Source: Symsagittifera roscoffensis
Taxonomy: Eukaryota; Xenacoelomorpha; Acoela; Convolutidae
Assembly: GCF_963678635.1 (NCBI RefSeq)
Contig: NC_087064.1
Coordinates: 81,445,526 to 81,509,525 of the forward strand
Direction of reading: 5' to 3'
DNA length: 64,000 nucleotides
The number at the start of each line of letters is the position of its first letter. Within the stretch, counting starts at the first letter, position 1. Below the pieces are notes generated by a model. That model searched no databases and was not told the DNA's origin. It saw only the letters and a program-made list of their open reading frames with translations. Positions 27,401 to 39,400 of the stretch are shown here, piece by piece. A program made the translations under genes and the position numbers.

Positions 27401-30400
27401 GAGAAAGACTGGTTTAAAAATAAATTAGTCAAATTTTGAGCTAGTAAAGCAATCGAGTAACATTCATTATAGACCAAAATTAGCAATTGACGATAAAAAT
27501 ACTGATTATACTATAAAAAAAGGAGAACTTGTTTTGAAACTTCATTTGGCACTTCATTTTTTTATTTATATATTTTTTGGAGACACTTATAGCCGTTTAT
27601 GCATAATTCACAAAATTTCTACGGTTGCGCTTAGTTGTATCACCTTACGACGCACAAGAAAAGAAACTAAATTGGAAAACAAATGAATTTTTTTCCTGAG
27701 GTCAGGGTGTGGTCAGAACATTCTGTGCTACTTGCACAGCAACCAGCTAGCTTGTTAAGTTGCAATCAGATAAAATTATGATTTCAAACTACTTGAGGAT
27801 GTTAAACGGAATAAATTATGACCGAGTTAAATCTGTAGCTTCTTTTGCAATTGAGAGGAAATAATAAAAAAAATATAACGTCAAGTTTACGCAATATGAG
27901 CAATCTCGGAACTTCATTAACGCATCATTCATTTCCCAAAAACTTCATCTGGCAGTCGCGTATTTTTTTACCGAAGACTTAAACAGTGTTCTAGAAGCAG
28001 TAGATTATGCTGCCGGAAAAGTAAATTCTCCCATTAAATAAGCATATCTCGAAGCTTAAAAAAAATGGGAATCTCGAGTATTCAGTCTCAATTCAAAGCC
28101 TTGGGGTTTTAAAAACAAGAAAAGTTATACATTTACACATCCTAAAATGATACGTTGGAAGAGCTTAAGCACGGTGAGATAGGCAAGACCGTTTCAATTA
28201 AAAAAACATTCAAATTACTTAGCCCTGATAACAAATAAGTTGATTCTGAACTAAGTTAAAGTCCTCAATACTTACAACTTTGGGATGTAAGAGGTTAACT
28301 TGATCCAGAATCGTAAATGACAGGAAAATGCTACAGTCTACGATGAGCGCTGAGCTTTATAAAAAGTAAATCTCCATATAACCGGAAAAGCAATTCGTTC
28401 CCAGTTAGTACCAAAAAAATCTGTTCCTCAAAGCCAGAAAAAATGTTGATACGATTCAATTCAAAATGTTTTTTTGCTGGGTCTACCCTCTTCCCTCTCA
28501 AATTACTTATCAAGGTATTTTTTGTCATTGCTTGGACAGCTGATAAAAATTTTTGCTCCAGTATAACCGAAACTTCTAAATTTCCGGATAGCCTATTTTT
28601 TTTATTCCTGGTAAGGGAAAAACATAGCCAACAGACAGTTGGAACAGAGTCAATGACGCAAGAAAACAGAAAAAATGCTGATTTGGCTTTTGGAAAAATC
28701 TCAAATTTCAGAGAACAAAATAGATGGCCTTAAAGCTCTTCGAATTTCGAAAAAAAACTTTGCTTCGCAAACACAAGCGAGAAAAATGCCAAAAAGAGCT
28801 CTGAACAGGCAAAACAAAATAAAATCAGGAAATCACATTGGGAAATTTTTTGCTGAGATGACGAGTAACGCGTTTTCATATCTGCTCCACGACCACTAGT
28901 AATTTTACTTACACTAGCCACCAATAAAGCAGCTGCAATTTCTTATCAAATTGCCAAGGCTATGCAGCAAAAATTCGACCATAAAAACTATTTCAATGAT
29001 CCAGATTTGAATCTCCATCCTAATGATTATATATTTAATCTTTTTAAATATTTTAATCTTTGATTGTACTGACACGTAATTTTCAAAAAGTAAATTTAGC
29101 TAGTGATTTTCGTTAAAAAAATTGGAAATATTTACAATAACGGTTAAAATTTCAAAAATGGATTTTTGCGATAACCTTACCGACTTTTCTAAAAAAGTGA
29201 AACTTATTAAACAGGGAAAATCTAAGCACCATGTTAGTTTGAGTGAAGCAATAACATCAGAATCAGCGGGCTAATTTTTGAAGAAAAAAAAGATTAAGTT
29301 TCCAAGAAAACTGGCAAAATTTCAAAAATTGGACATTTGCTAAGGCCATATTTTTTCAAAACACAAGGCATGGCCGCTTACACAATAGAGATTCGCATAA
29401 TTGTTTTTTTTTCTTTCGGTTCAACCCTTAATCTCTGATTTGGCAGGGTAGTTTTTGAGAAAAGTTAAAGGTTTAAAAAAGAATAAAAATTTCAAAAAAT
29501 GCGGCCACTGAAATGGGGCCATTGACAGGAGTCCTCAATCATTGGATTGGCTTACAAATAAACTCGACTTTCTGCAGACTAATATCCAAAATACTTTGCG
29601 GAGACAGAAAGACCCAGCGTATAAATCTGGAAAAACCTAGTACAAAATTAATATCAAATTCAGACGGCTTTGAACCTTCAAGATACATTCCAATAATAAA
29701 TACGCTGCGAGTGATATTAATTCGAAAGTAGCGTTTTTGCTAGTCAACGTGAAACGCCTGAGACCAACTGGAAGTTCCAGAAAATGGAGCAAAAAATTAC
29801 GACGCGGACGCTGGAAGCGAAGCAGTACAATGACGCTAACTTCAAATCTTTCAAGCAGACGAAAAATCCATCCCACAACCATAATGGATCGTTTATTTTC
29901 GAATTCGAACCTTCACAAGTTTTCATAGAAGGACTGCAAAAAACGGACATTTTAGGTGTGTTTTAGTTTGTTTCATTATCTTTCATGACGCAAAGAATTA
30001 CTTTTCTTTTGTGGAAAGAAATAACAAACAACATTTGAAGAACCATGTTTGATATGTTACCCTTACGGTGGCGTTTTGAGCTACCAGCTATTTTTAGACC
30101 ATGGGAGTACGTTTCTACAAAAAAAAATAACAAATTTAGTTGTTAAATTTGCAAAAACTTTGTATTATACGCGTGAAGTTGAATCAAATTTGACGTAAAT
30201 AGGAACCCGGTCATTAAAACAGTTTTTAGAGCTGCAAGTTTTTACGAATGCAGATTTTGTTGTTTTGTTGCTATAAAATTATGAAGTCAGTCAAGCCTAT
30301 TTCACTCAACGGATAAAAATTCGAACATCACAGCAGGCTAAGGACAAAATGCTTTCACACTTTGAAGGTCCGTGATTTTTTGGGCCTCGAGTCAACTTGG

Positions 30401-33400
30401 CTTTGAAACAGTATTTCAAATTTTTGTGACTTCTTTGAGGCCATAACTTTATTCTATCGAATTAAGGTAATAGCCGCCTAAGAAGGGGGATCTCCATGAT
30501 TTTTTCTTTTGATTGAAAAGTTCATCTCAGATTTGCGCATTTAATATTTGAGACAATGAAAAAAAATCGAAAACAAAAAGGTCAAAAATCCCCTTCCGAT
30601 ACTTTCGAAGGTCGTAGAACGTGGGGTAAAATAAATAGGGACTAGTAAAATATGCAGGCACATAAAAGAGCCGCCAGCTTGTCCATGGGTACCATTGTTT
30701 TGAAAACCGGTTCAGTTGTTTTTGAGACAAAATGAAATTTCTGCGAAAAGTGCAATAACTTTCCAGAGCGTCGCAAAAAAAAAACATCAAAGAACATCAA
30801 ATTCTGTACATTTTCAAATTACCTGTTGTTTTCAATAGGACCTTAAGCTAGCCAACAATAAAACCGTATCATATGCTATTAAATTGCCTACGCTTAAATA
30901 TGATTAAAATGAAATATACCAAAAGTGCCACCGATGTAAACAAAAGAAACTGAAATAGAAAAGAAATCAAAAACCAAACAGCAAAAAACAGTCTAAGCAA
31001 CGCTCATCGATTCTTAATCATGCAAGAAAACCAAAAACAAACTTTCTCAAAAATAACAATTTTCGAACTTTCAAAGAATCAAATAGATTGCCCTAAAGCT
31101 CTTTGAATTTCAATAACAAATTATGGTTGACAAATTTTTGATAGAATTATCCCACTTTACGAAAACTGGATCAATGGGTTTGTTTATTCCGCTGAAAGTT
31201 AAATTTGTTCAAGTTTTTAGCGCTATTTCTTTACTCAAGCGTAAAGCGCAATTTACCAATTTTCAGCAAACAAATTTGAATTGCACTCAAAAAGTTCATA
31301 TAAACTTAAAGGCATTCATAAATAAATGCATTAATTTATATGAATGCATTTCTGTAGCTATTAGAGGTTTTTTGTTCACTAAACCAGATTTAATTCACGT
31401 TTTGTTGCTCAATTTTTGCGTATTCTACTCGAGAGCGTAATTTTACTTTCTTTTCGCATATGAAAAATATCATAAGTGAAACCGCAAAATTTGATGTTTC
31501 CTGGAAAAAAATCAACTCAACCCATATGATTGTTTTCACTACGTTTATTGACACTTGAACAAAATGTTATTTCAAGTTTCATTTTGTAGATTGTCTAAAG
31601 TTACACAAAATACGACCGTCAATGTTGAGTTTTTGCAAAGCGAAATAGTTCAATTGTTCTTGTTTTTTTTGGCCGTTTAGGACAAAAGAACATACTAATC
31701 TGTCTTTTTTTATGATACCTGGCATTTAAATCGGCTGATTTACATTTGGGCTTCCTTTTGTTTTTTAAGCGCAGGCGGTGAATTATTCCCGCTGAGAAAT
31801 TCTTCGAAATTGAATTGAGGCAAACTAATTGTCCCAAGAAACATCGTCGAACTCAATTAACCAGAAACGAAGTGGCACTTAAGGCGGAATCAGGATTTCC
31901 ATTCAATGTTAAGCGAATGCTATTATGTGGTACCATCTGATTTCATCTCCATTTAACTGGAAATAATATTTGCACAGGCAATTGTCAATTAACAAGTTAA
32001 GTACCTTGGGAATTCGACGAATAGTTTAGGAGCGTTAAAATTAATTGAATCCTAGGTTTTCTGTCTCCTTTGAATTAGTGTTTGGATGACGGCGTTACAT
32101 TTGAATGAAGATGGGCAGTTTCAGGGTATCTCAAACTCATATACGAGCAAATGATAAAATAACGCCTACGCGCATTCAGCTAAGCATACCAATGACACCC
32201 GCTTACCATACTCAATACTGTTTTATTTTCTAAAATTTTTTAAATACTTTTCTGTTTTGTAGCTTAGAACACTCCACATACAATATTCATCTTGAAGCTT
32301 TAAAATTGTTTCAGATAATATTGGTAAATGATACTTTTATAGAAAACCTGAAAATGGTCAAAAACTGAAAAACAGTGAGTTTTATTAATATTGGTCTAAA
32401 CACCAATTTAAATTTTCTCAGACTATAATAAATTACGCTAAACAGCACCTTCATGATAAAAAAGGTCGTGTATGCCAATTGAATATTATGCTAATTATTT
32501 CACATCGGTGTAAAGCTAATTACATTGCAATACTAATAAAGAAGTAGAAGAACTTATTAATCCAGAAACATGTTGAAACAAACTACAATCATCTTTTTTT
32601 TTCAACTAGTTTAAAAAATTGATATCAAAACATTCAAATCATTACACTAAATTGGAAAAGATAGACTAAAGGCGCTAATCTACACAAGTTAAAAATTTTT
32701 TGTTAAAATAAGAAAAAAAAAATAAATAAAATTTTTTTGAAGCGGTTATTGATGTCTTTTTGACGTGAGCACAAATAAGTAGCATGCACTATCGATTACT
32801 ATCGATAATGCTATACGATGTTTCAATAACCTCAATAATAAATGGAAAAACAAAACGCAAAAAATACCTACTAAAATCGAGTTTTTTCTTTTTCAAAAAT
32901 GCGAATATTCTAAAGTTGAAAATAAATAGAACTAGAGGAAAAAATTTGTGGTCAGATGAGCACATATTCATTAATAATCATCTGCAAAAAATATGCGCTT
33001 AGAATGAGATGATAAAATTTTGAAAAAAATGCGATCTCGAAAACTAGAAGAATTTGGAGGTTCATTTTTTCAGGCTAGATTCGTCACCCTGAATTGACCC
33101 CTAAATTTGATAACGTCTAAATATTGGGAAAGCTTTTCAAAAAAATAAATACCTATTGAAATACGTGCTGTACCAGTTCAAAATTCCGAAAATTCTTTTA
33201 GCATTTATGAACGAAAATAATTTCTTCGATTACTTTATATTTTCCAATATTCTCCAGCAACAGACCATTGTCACTCAAAATGTTCAGTAATGTTGCTCCT
33301 CTGTTTGCTCACGATCACGTTTCTCTTTCATTTTTACAGAATGGGGGGAAGACTTGACTCAAAAAAGCAAAATTCGTGCCACCATAGACGAGCAAACCAT

Positions 33401-36400
33401 ATGGTATTATTGGCTTTATATTTGACTGATAGTATTTGAGCAAAATCGAAGTTGGTACATAGCATCTCATTGTCAAAACTATACCGCAAAGCCGCCTTGG
33501 TTTAGAATTTATAATACTCATTTGTTGTCAAAATTTCAAGTTAGCATCTACATTGACACCAAGAAACTTACAACAGGGTTCAGCTTTATAGTTATTATCA
33601 AGAAAGACACAAAGATTACAAGCACTCCTATTTTTTTCACACTTAGTAGAATAGTTTCATCTGAAGTTCAAGTTAACTTATTTAAGCAAAGCAGGATGAA
33701 ACATTTGTCAAATCTAATTAAAATCCACAAAATTTGAGGAATCACACAATAAATTTGTATCGCCTGCAAAAAGAAAAACGTTTGAATGAGAACGAGACTG
33801 CTCGTATACAGGGCAAAGCCCTGAAAGTTTCGACTGCCCCCATAGTCCACCTCAAATCTTTTTTAAGAACAAATAATGAAAAAACTTTAATTTTGGACAA
33901 GGTCAAAGATTAATTGTGAAAATTTAAGTCGCACGATATTAAAACTACCGATTATTTGATTAAAATGAGCCTTAATACAATTTCGAACAATTTTATCGTG
34001 CGGAATCATTCGGCACGCATGCACAATTTGTGCTACACTTTCAGTATTAGGAAAAAATCTGCAAAGAGCATTAATTAGTCCAGAGCAGGGCCACAGTGGC
34101 AATTTTCAAGCTCCCATAACGTTGCAAAAAAAGATCGGAGGTAAGATATATTTTTACATTTGATTTCAAGGAGTTGATATCTTCAATGGGGTATAAAAAC
34201 GTCTGTTAAAAAATATTATTTCGATTGCCGAAAATTGACTGAATATAAAAAAGTCAACCCAAGCATAAGTTTCCGTTTTCTCTGAAAGTCGGAACAATAA
34301 GGAAAAGCTAAATTTCCCTTTTTTTCGTTTGATAAAAAAAGGAAATTATACGCAAATGCCGTAAAAAAAACGCGGACTTGCAATTATTGTGTTTTCGATA
34401 AAGAGACAAAAAACCACAGCTCTCAAAAAAGCTTCGTTACTTTCGTCAAAAATCTTAGCAAACATAGCTTTAAAAATGACGCCCAGACTTCAGCCACAAG
34501 AAATCAACACGGTAATAAATATTTCGTTCATTAGCTCTGAATAATTAAACACGGACAAATCGGAGCTATGCATCATTTGCTAGTCATCAATAAAATAGTA
34601 TGGCAAACTAGACGAAGATATAGAGACTAATTCCTTTGGGTCAAAAAAATTGATATCAAAACATTCAAATCATTACACTACATTGGAAAAGATAGACTAA
34701 AGGCGCTAATCTACACACAAATTAAATTTTTTTTGTTAAAACAAGAAAAAAAATAAATAAGATTTTTTTGAAGCGGTTATTAATGGCTTTTTGACGTGAG
34801 TACAAATTAGTAGCATGCACTATCGATTACTATCGATAATGCTATACGATGTTTCAATAACCTCAAAAATTAATGGAAAAACAAAACGCAAAAAATACCT
34901 ACTAAAATCGAGTTTTTTCTTTTTCAAAAATGCGAATATTCTAAAGTTGAAAATAAATAGAACTAGAGGATAAAATTTGTGGTCAGATGAGCACATATTC
35001 ATTAATAATCATCTGCAAAAAATATGCGCTTAGAATGAGATGATAAAATTTTGAAAAAAATGCGATCTCGAAAACTAGAAGAATTTGGAGGTTCATTTTT
35101 TCAGGCTAGATTCGTCACCCTGAATTGACCCCTAAATTTGATAAGGTCTAAATATTGGGAAAGCTTTTCAAAAAAATAAATACCTATTGAAATACGTGCT
35201 GTACCAGTTCAAATTTCCGAAAATTCTTTTAGCATTTATGAACGAAAATAATTTCTTCGATTACTTTATATTTTCCAATATTCTCCAGCAACAGACCATT
35301 GTCACTCAAAATGTTCAGTAATGTTGCTCCTCTGTTTGCTCACGATCACGTTTCTCTTTCATTTTTACAGAATGGGGGGAAGACTTGACTCAAAAAAGCA
35401 AAATTCGTGCCACCATAGACGAGCAAACCATATGGTATTATTGGCTTTATATTTGACTGATAGTATTTGAGCAAAATCGAAGTTGGTACATAGCATCTCA
35501 TTGTCAAAACTATACCGCAAAGCCGCCTTGGTTTAGAATTTATAATACTCATTTGTTGTCAAAATTTCAAGTTAGCATCTACATTGACACCAAGAAACTT
35601 ACAACAGGGTTCAGCTTTATAGTTATTATCAAGAAAGACACAAAGATTACAAGCACTCCTATTTTTTTCACACTTAGTAGAATAGTTTCATCTGAAGTTC
35701 AAGTTAACTTATTTAAGCAAAGCAGGATGAAACATTTGTCAAATCTAATTAAAATCCACAAAATTTGAGGAATCACACAATAAATTTGTATCGCCTGCAA
35801 AAAGAAAAACGTTTGAATGAGAACGAGACTGCTCGTATACAGGGCAAAGCCCTGAAAGTTTCGACTGCCCCCATAGTCCACCTCAAATCTTTTTTAAGAA
35901 CAAATAATGAAAAAACTTTAATTTTGGACAAGGTCAAAGATTAATTGTGAAAGTTTAAGTCGCACGATATTAAAACTACCGATTATTTGATTAAAATGAG
36001 CCTTAATACAATTTCGAACAATTTTATCGTGCGGAATCAATCGGCACGCATGCACAATTTGTGCTACACTTTCAGTATTAGGAAAAAAATCTTCAAAGAG
36101 CATAAATTAGTCCAGATCAGGGCCACAGTGGCAATTTTCAAGCTCCCATAACGTTGCAAAAAAACATCGGAGGTAAGATATATTTTTACATTTGATTTCA
36201 AGGAGTTGATATCTTCAATGGGGTATAAAAACGTCTGTTAAAAAATATTATTTCGATTGCCGAAAATTGACTGAATATAAAAAAGTCAACCCAAGCATAA
36301 GTTTCCGTTTTCTCTGAAAGTCGGAACAATAAGGAAAAGCTAAATTTCCCTTTTTTTCGTTTGATAAAAAAAGGAAATTATACGCAAATGCCGTAAAAAA

Positions 36401-39400
36401 AACGCGGACTTGCAATTATTGTGTTTTAGATAAAGAGACAAAAAACCACAGCTCTCAAAAAAGCTTCGTTACTTTCGTCAAAAATCTTAGCAAACATAGC
36501 TTTAAAAATGACGCCCAGACTTCAGCCACAAGAAATCAACACGGTAATAAATATTTCGTTCATTAGCTCTGAATAATTAAACACGGACAAATCGGAGCTA
36601 TGCATCATTTGCTAGTCATCAATAAAATAGTATGGCAAACTAGACGAAGATATAGAGACTAATTCCTTTGGGTCAAAAAAATTGATATCAAAACATTCAA
36701 ATCATTACACTACATTGGAAAAGATAGACTAAAGGCGCTAATCTACATACAAATTAAATTTTTTTTGTTAAAACAAGAAAAAAATAAATAAGATTTTTTT
36801 GAAGCGGTTATTAATGTCTTTTTGACGTGAGTACAAATTAGTAGCATGCACTATCGATTACTATCGATAATGCTATACGATGTTTCAATAACCTCAAAAA
36901 TTAATGGAAAAACAAAACGCAAAAAATACCTACTAAAATCGAGTTTTTTCTTTTTCAAAAATGCGAATATTCTAAAGTTGAAAATAAATAGAACTAGAGG
37001 ATAAAAATTGTGGTTAGATGAGCAAATATTCATTAATAATCATCTGCAAAAAATATGTGCTTAGAATGAGATGATAAAATTTTGAAAAAATGCGATCTCG
37101 AAAACTAGAAGAATTTGGAGGTTCATTTTTTCAGGCTTGATTCGTTATACGCATATGCATTTGCGTAAAAGGAAATTATACGCAAATGCCGTAAAAAAAC
37201 GCGGACTTGCAATTATCGTGTTTTAGATAAAGAGACACAAAACCACAGCTCACAAAAATGCTTCGTTACTTTCGTCAAAAATCCTAGCAAAAATAGCTTT
37301 AAAAATGACGCCCAGACTTCAGCCACAAGAAATCAACACGGTAATAAATATTTCGTTCATTAGCTCTGAATAATTAAACACGGACAAATCGGAGCTATGC
37401 ATCAGCTGCTATTCATCAATAAAAAAGTATGGCAAGCTAGACGAAGATATAGAGACTAATTCCTTTAGGTCAAAAAATGGTTTGAAAAAAAAGTATCAGC
37501 CAAAAATTTCATACGTTTATCTCAAATTGCCACTGTTAAATCAGCTTTGAAAAAAATTTCACAAAGCTCTAAGCCTCCACTATTTGGGTACACGGCCATT
37601 AAACCCAAAAAATATATCAAAAGAAATTTCGAAAATCGGAAGCGTATAAACTGTAATTCATATTAAAGAACGTGCACTTGCGATACAAAACAAACAAAAA
37701 AAAACGAGTCAAAATTTTTTTTAACGTTGAGAAAAAACTAGGTGAACCAAATTTGTCGTATTTCTAAATGAACAAATCTAGGGGTCAGCTAAAAGTGGAG
37801 GTAACCGTTTGATATTGAATGAATTAGCTATAAAGATGCGGCACGAAACATGTGATTTGAAAAGTTTTGACTTTGCCCAAAACCTTAGGTGTTTCTCAAC
37901 TAAAATAAATGAGAAGAGTAAAAAATTTTAAGACTATCAATTTTCTCAAGAAAATAATATTTCTCTTATAAAAAATTAAGGGTAGTCGCTTCTGCGGGAA
38001 CAATTATTGAAACCGGTTCTTTCGATCTAACTTTTAATCAGATTTTATTGTGTAAACTTTAAGAACAATAAAAATTCAATAAGTTTCTAGAAAACAGTGA
38101 AAAGTTCTAAAAAACGGTCAACCGAATTTCCAAATTACACACCTCATTTCCACAACAAGCAGGTTGTGGCCGCTTAAGCAGAGAAAGTTCCCAAAACCGG
38201 GTTTCCCAATTGAATTCAACCTGAGAATTGGCACCGTAGTTTTTGCAAAAATAAAAAAGTATCCAAAAAAACTGTCAAAGCTTCAAAACTCTGACATATT
38301 TGAGGGCCATCAATTTTTTCTAAAACAAACTGGGTAGCCAGTTATAAAGGTAGGCACTCGCCAATCTGTTGTTTAGATTAAACCTATGATATCAGATTTG
38401 GCAGGATAATAAGAGAGAAAAGTCCAAGAACTAAAAAGTCCATAAACAAAAAAATTGATATTTCCGAGAATCATAGTTTTTTGTGTGAAAAAGAAGGCGC
38501 AGCCGCTTATGCGGAATGGATTCACACAAGGAAATTTTTTATCACTGTTTAAAACCAGTATTGGTTAAACCGATTTGATTATCCGAAAATTATTTAATTG
38601 GTTAATGGTTAAAACAATGGTTTAACTATTTTAACAACATCTCTGCATTAAACTAACTCGAAAAGTGCGGAGAGAGCGTTTAAAATGTTTCCCTTAAAAC
38701 GATCCGAAACTAGGTCATTAAGCCGATTAAAAATAAGCCAAACCAATTTGGGCAGAGGAATTTTTTTCAGCAAAAAAAAAGGAAATACGAAGTCAAGGTA
38801 AGTAAAATTATAAAAACAACATTTAAGAAAAACGTGCACGGCAAAGAAGCCGATTCCAAGATGTGACAACTAAGCCGAGAACAGATAAGCAGACAAATAA
38901 TTGGCCGACAACTTTATTTACAACAGAATATTTCCCGTTTGAAAAAAAAAGGTCCTGGTCAGATTCGAAACCAGGACCTTTGCCGTCCTAGGAATATTCG
39001 TTATTTCCAGGTAAAGTTGACCGGTAACGCTTACAAATTTGAATTTATTATGAATCAAGATACAAGTAATTCAAGTGATTCTGTTATCTAAGTTGTTAAC
39101 CCGAAAAAATTCTACATTCCGGTTTGATAACGCTAGCTAAACGCAAGCGTAGTTAAAGTTCTAGGAAAACTTGAAGTCCTCACTCCTAATCTAACCCCGA
39201 AAAACTCTCATCATCTAACCCCGAAAAAATCTCATCCATTTCAAAAATAACTGTGCTACTAGTTGAGCAAACGACAATTCTGTTTTTATAATGTTTCCTT
39301 CTAATGAAACAAGCCCTGTGGGTGATTATTGGCCAAAAGGCAATAAGCTAAACCTTCCAATCGAAAATCAGGGTTGCGTGATCAGCAGAATTCAAGCTTG

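Larger units (their letters stand above)
32613..34643. repeat. 2,031-bp tandem repeat, copy 1
   Basis: The unit starts TTGATATCAAAACATTCAAA (GATATC at 32621) and returns at 34652, exactly 2,031 bp later, with very few differences over the whole length. Each unit contains an RT-like fragment (minus strand), a copy of the 0.5-kb hairpin-head element and one satellite-like unit (GATCTCGAAAACTAGAAG). The array lies in kinase intron 1. Confidence 0.92.
34644..36675. repeat. 2,031-bp tandem repeat, copy 2
   Basis: Nearly identical to copy 1. Small differences include an A-to-T in AGAGGAAAA versus AGAGGATAA and one-base changes in homopolymers. High identity means a recent duplication or ongoing homogenisation. 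Confidence 0.92.

Noticed and set aside
33887-34102. 71-codon minus-strand frame in the 2-kb tandem unit
   Set aside because: It lies within a diverged 0.5-kb element copy and is truncated in copy 2; no recognisable domain, so probably chance.
32613-37463. CRISPR-like array
   Set aside because: The repeat unit is 2 kb, without short direct repeats and spacers, in eukaryotic DNA.
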